Shown here: positions 6,111-6,161 of the stretch, one piece after another | Numbering within the stretch: the first letter of the stretch is position 1 | How the letters are laid out: each line of letters starts with the position of its first letter | Source of the DNA: JADJPL01 sp049315745 | Lineage (GTDB): Bacteria; Bacteroidota; Bacteroidia; Chitinophagales; Saprospiraceae | Direction of reading: 5' to 3' | Assembly (NCBI GenBank): GCA_049315745.1 | Contig: JBMOJO010000214.1 | Coordinates: 1 to 6,161, forward strand | Length of the DNA stretch: 6,161 nucleotides | Made by a program: the position numbers and the translations under genes | Notes under the pieces: model-generated | What the model saw: only the letters and a program-made list of their open reading frames with translations | Database searches by the model: none | Told to the model about the DNA's origin: nothing

Positions 6111-6124
6111 GAATCTTCTCTTGA
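6071..6124 (-). repeat. Interspersed palindrome-cored repeat, copy B (inverted)
   Basis: This is the inverted partner of 12-65: 46 of 54 bases match without a gap, and 23 of 24 in the core (6091-6114). One core change (T for C) breaks a base pair of the stem that is perfect in copy A. The similarity fades outside these limits. Like copy A it is intergenic. Copies at both ends of the window, about 6 kb apart and inverted, suggest a genome-wide family rather than ends of a transposon, because recR lies between them and there is no transposase. Confidence 0.6.
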
Positions 6125-6142
6125 GAGACAGGTCATTTTCAC

Positions 6143-6161
6143 AATTTCGCTTCGCGAAATT
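6143..6161. repeat. Perfect palindrome at the window edge
   Basis: AATTTCGC (6143-6150) and GCGAAATT (6154-6161) form a perfect 8-bp stem around the loop TTC. It has the same stem-TTC-stem design as the core of copy B (GAA on the other strand) but a different stem sequence. It may continue beyond the window. It could be a terminator for a convergent gene to the right or another REP-like unit. Confidence 0.5.

Noticed and set aside
12..6124. The inverted repeats as ends of a 6-kb composite transposon
   Set aside because: The span holds core chromosomal genes and no transposase or integrase, no target-site duplication is visible at the repeat edges, and the copies differ at 8 of 54 bases. A dispersed repeat family is simpler.

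Overview
The window looks like a chromosomal segment of a Bacteroidota bacterium. Signs of this are a GLPGLI-family secreted protein (a family known essentially from this phylum), an RprX/RprY-like histidine kinase and response regulator pair, starts without usable Shine-Dalgarno sites, and candidate -7 boxes of the TAnnTTTG type. The fairly high GC content for this phylum and the protein flavour suggest Chitinophagia or Saprospiria, but that placement is an inference. No tRNA, rRNA, CRISPR array, transposase or phage gene is visible.

Layout. Positions 1-108 are intergenic and hold a palindrome-cored repeat (copy A). A plus-strand pair follows: recR (109-723, recombinational repair) and, 5 nt later, a 662-residue membrane glycosyltransferase (729-2717). 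The latter is a GT2 catalytic domain joined to a membrane and Rossmann scaffold and to a shortened sugar-phosphate-transferase-like domain. This pair runs tail to tail into a minus-strand two-component operon and overlaps it by 16 nt. The operon is a sensor histidine kinase (4995-3478, possibly starting as far upstream as 5085), an 80-nt gap with two small hairpins, and an OmpR-type response regulator (3397-2702). Divergent from the kinase, a plus-strand gene (5221-5985) encodes an exported GLPGLI protein. Positions 5986-6161 are intergenic and full of inverted repeats, including copy B of the repeat in opposite orientation and a perfect palindrome at the window edge.

How the parts may work together. 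The kinase would sense a periplasmic or envelope signal and phosphorylate the regulator. The kinase/GLPGLI intergenic region carries a direct repeat (TTAACGAT twice, 10-nt period) and a third TTAAC one further 21-nt step away, all on one helix face. The exact 8-mer GTTTAACC from this region recurs, inverted, in the regulator's own leader. The simplest model is an autoregulated envelope-response system whose target includes the GLPGLI gene.

The best candidates for something under-described are the glycosyltransferase whose sugar-transferase domain has lost the catalytic Asp-Glu region, the TTAAC regulatory array, and the 54-nt interspersed repeat that flanks the window in inverted orientation. 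I found no defence system or other clearly new multigene system.
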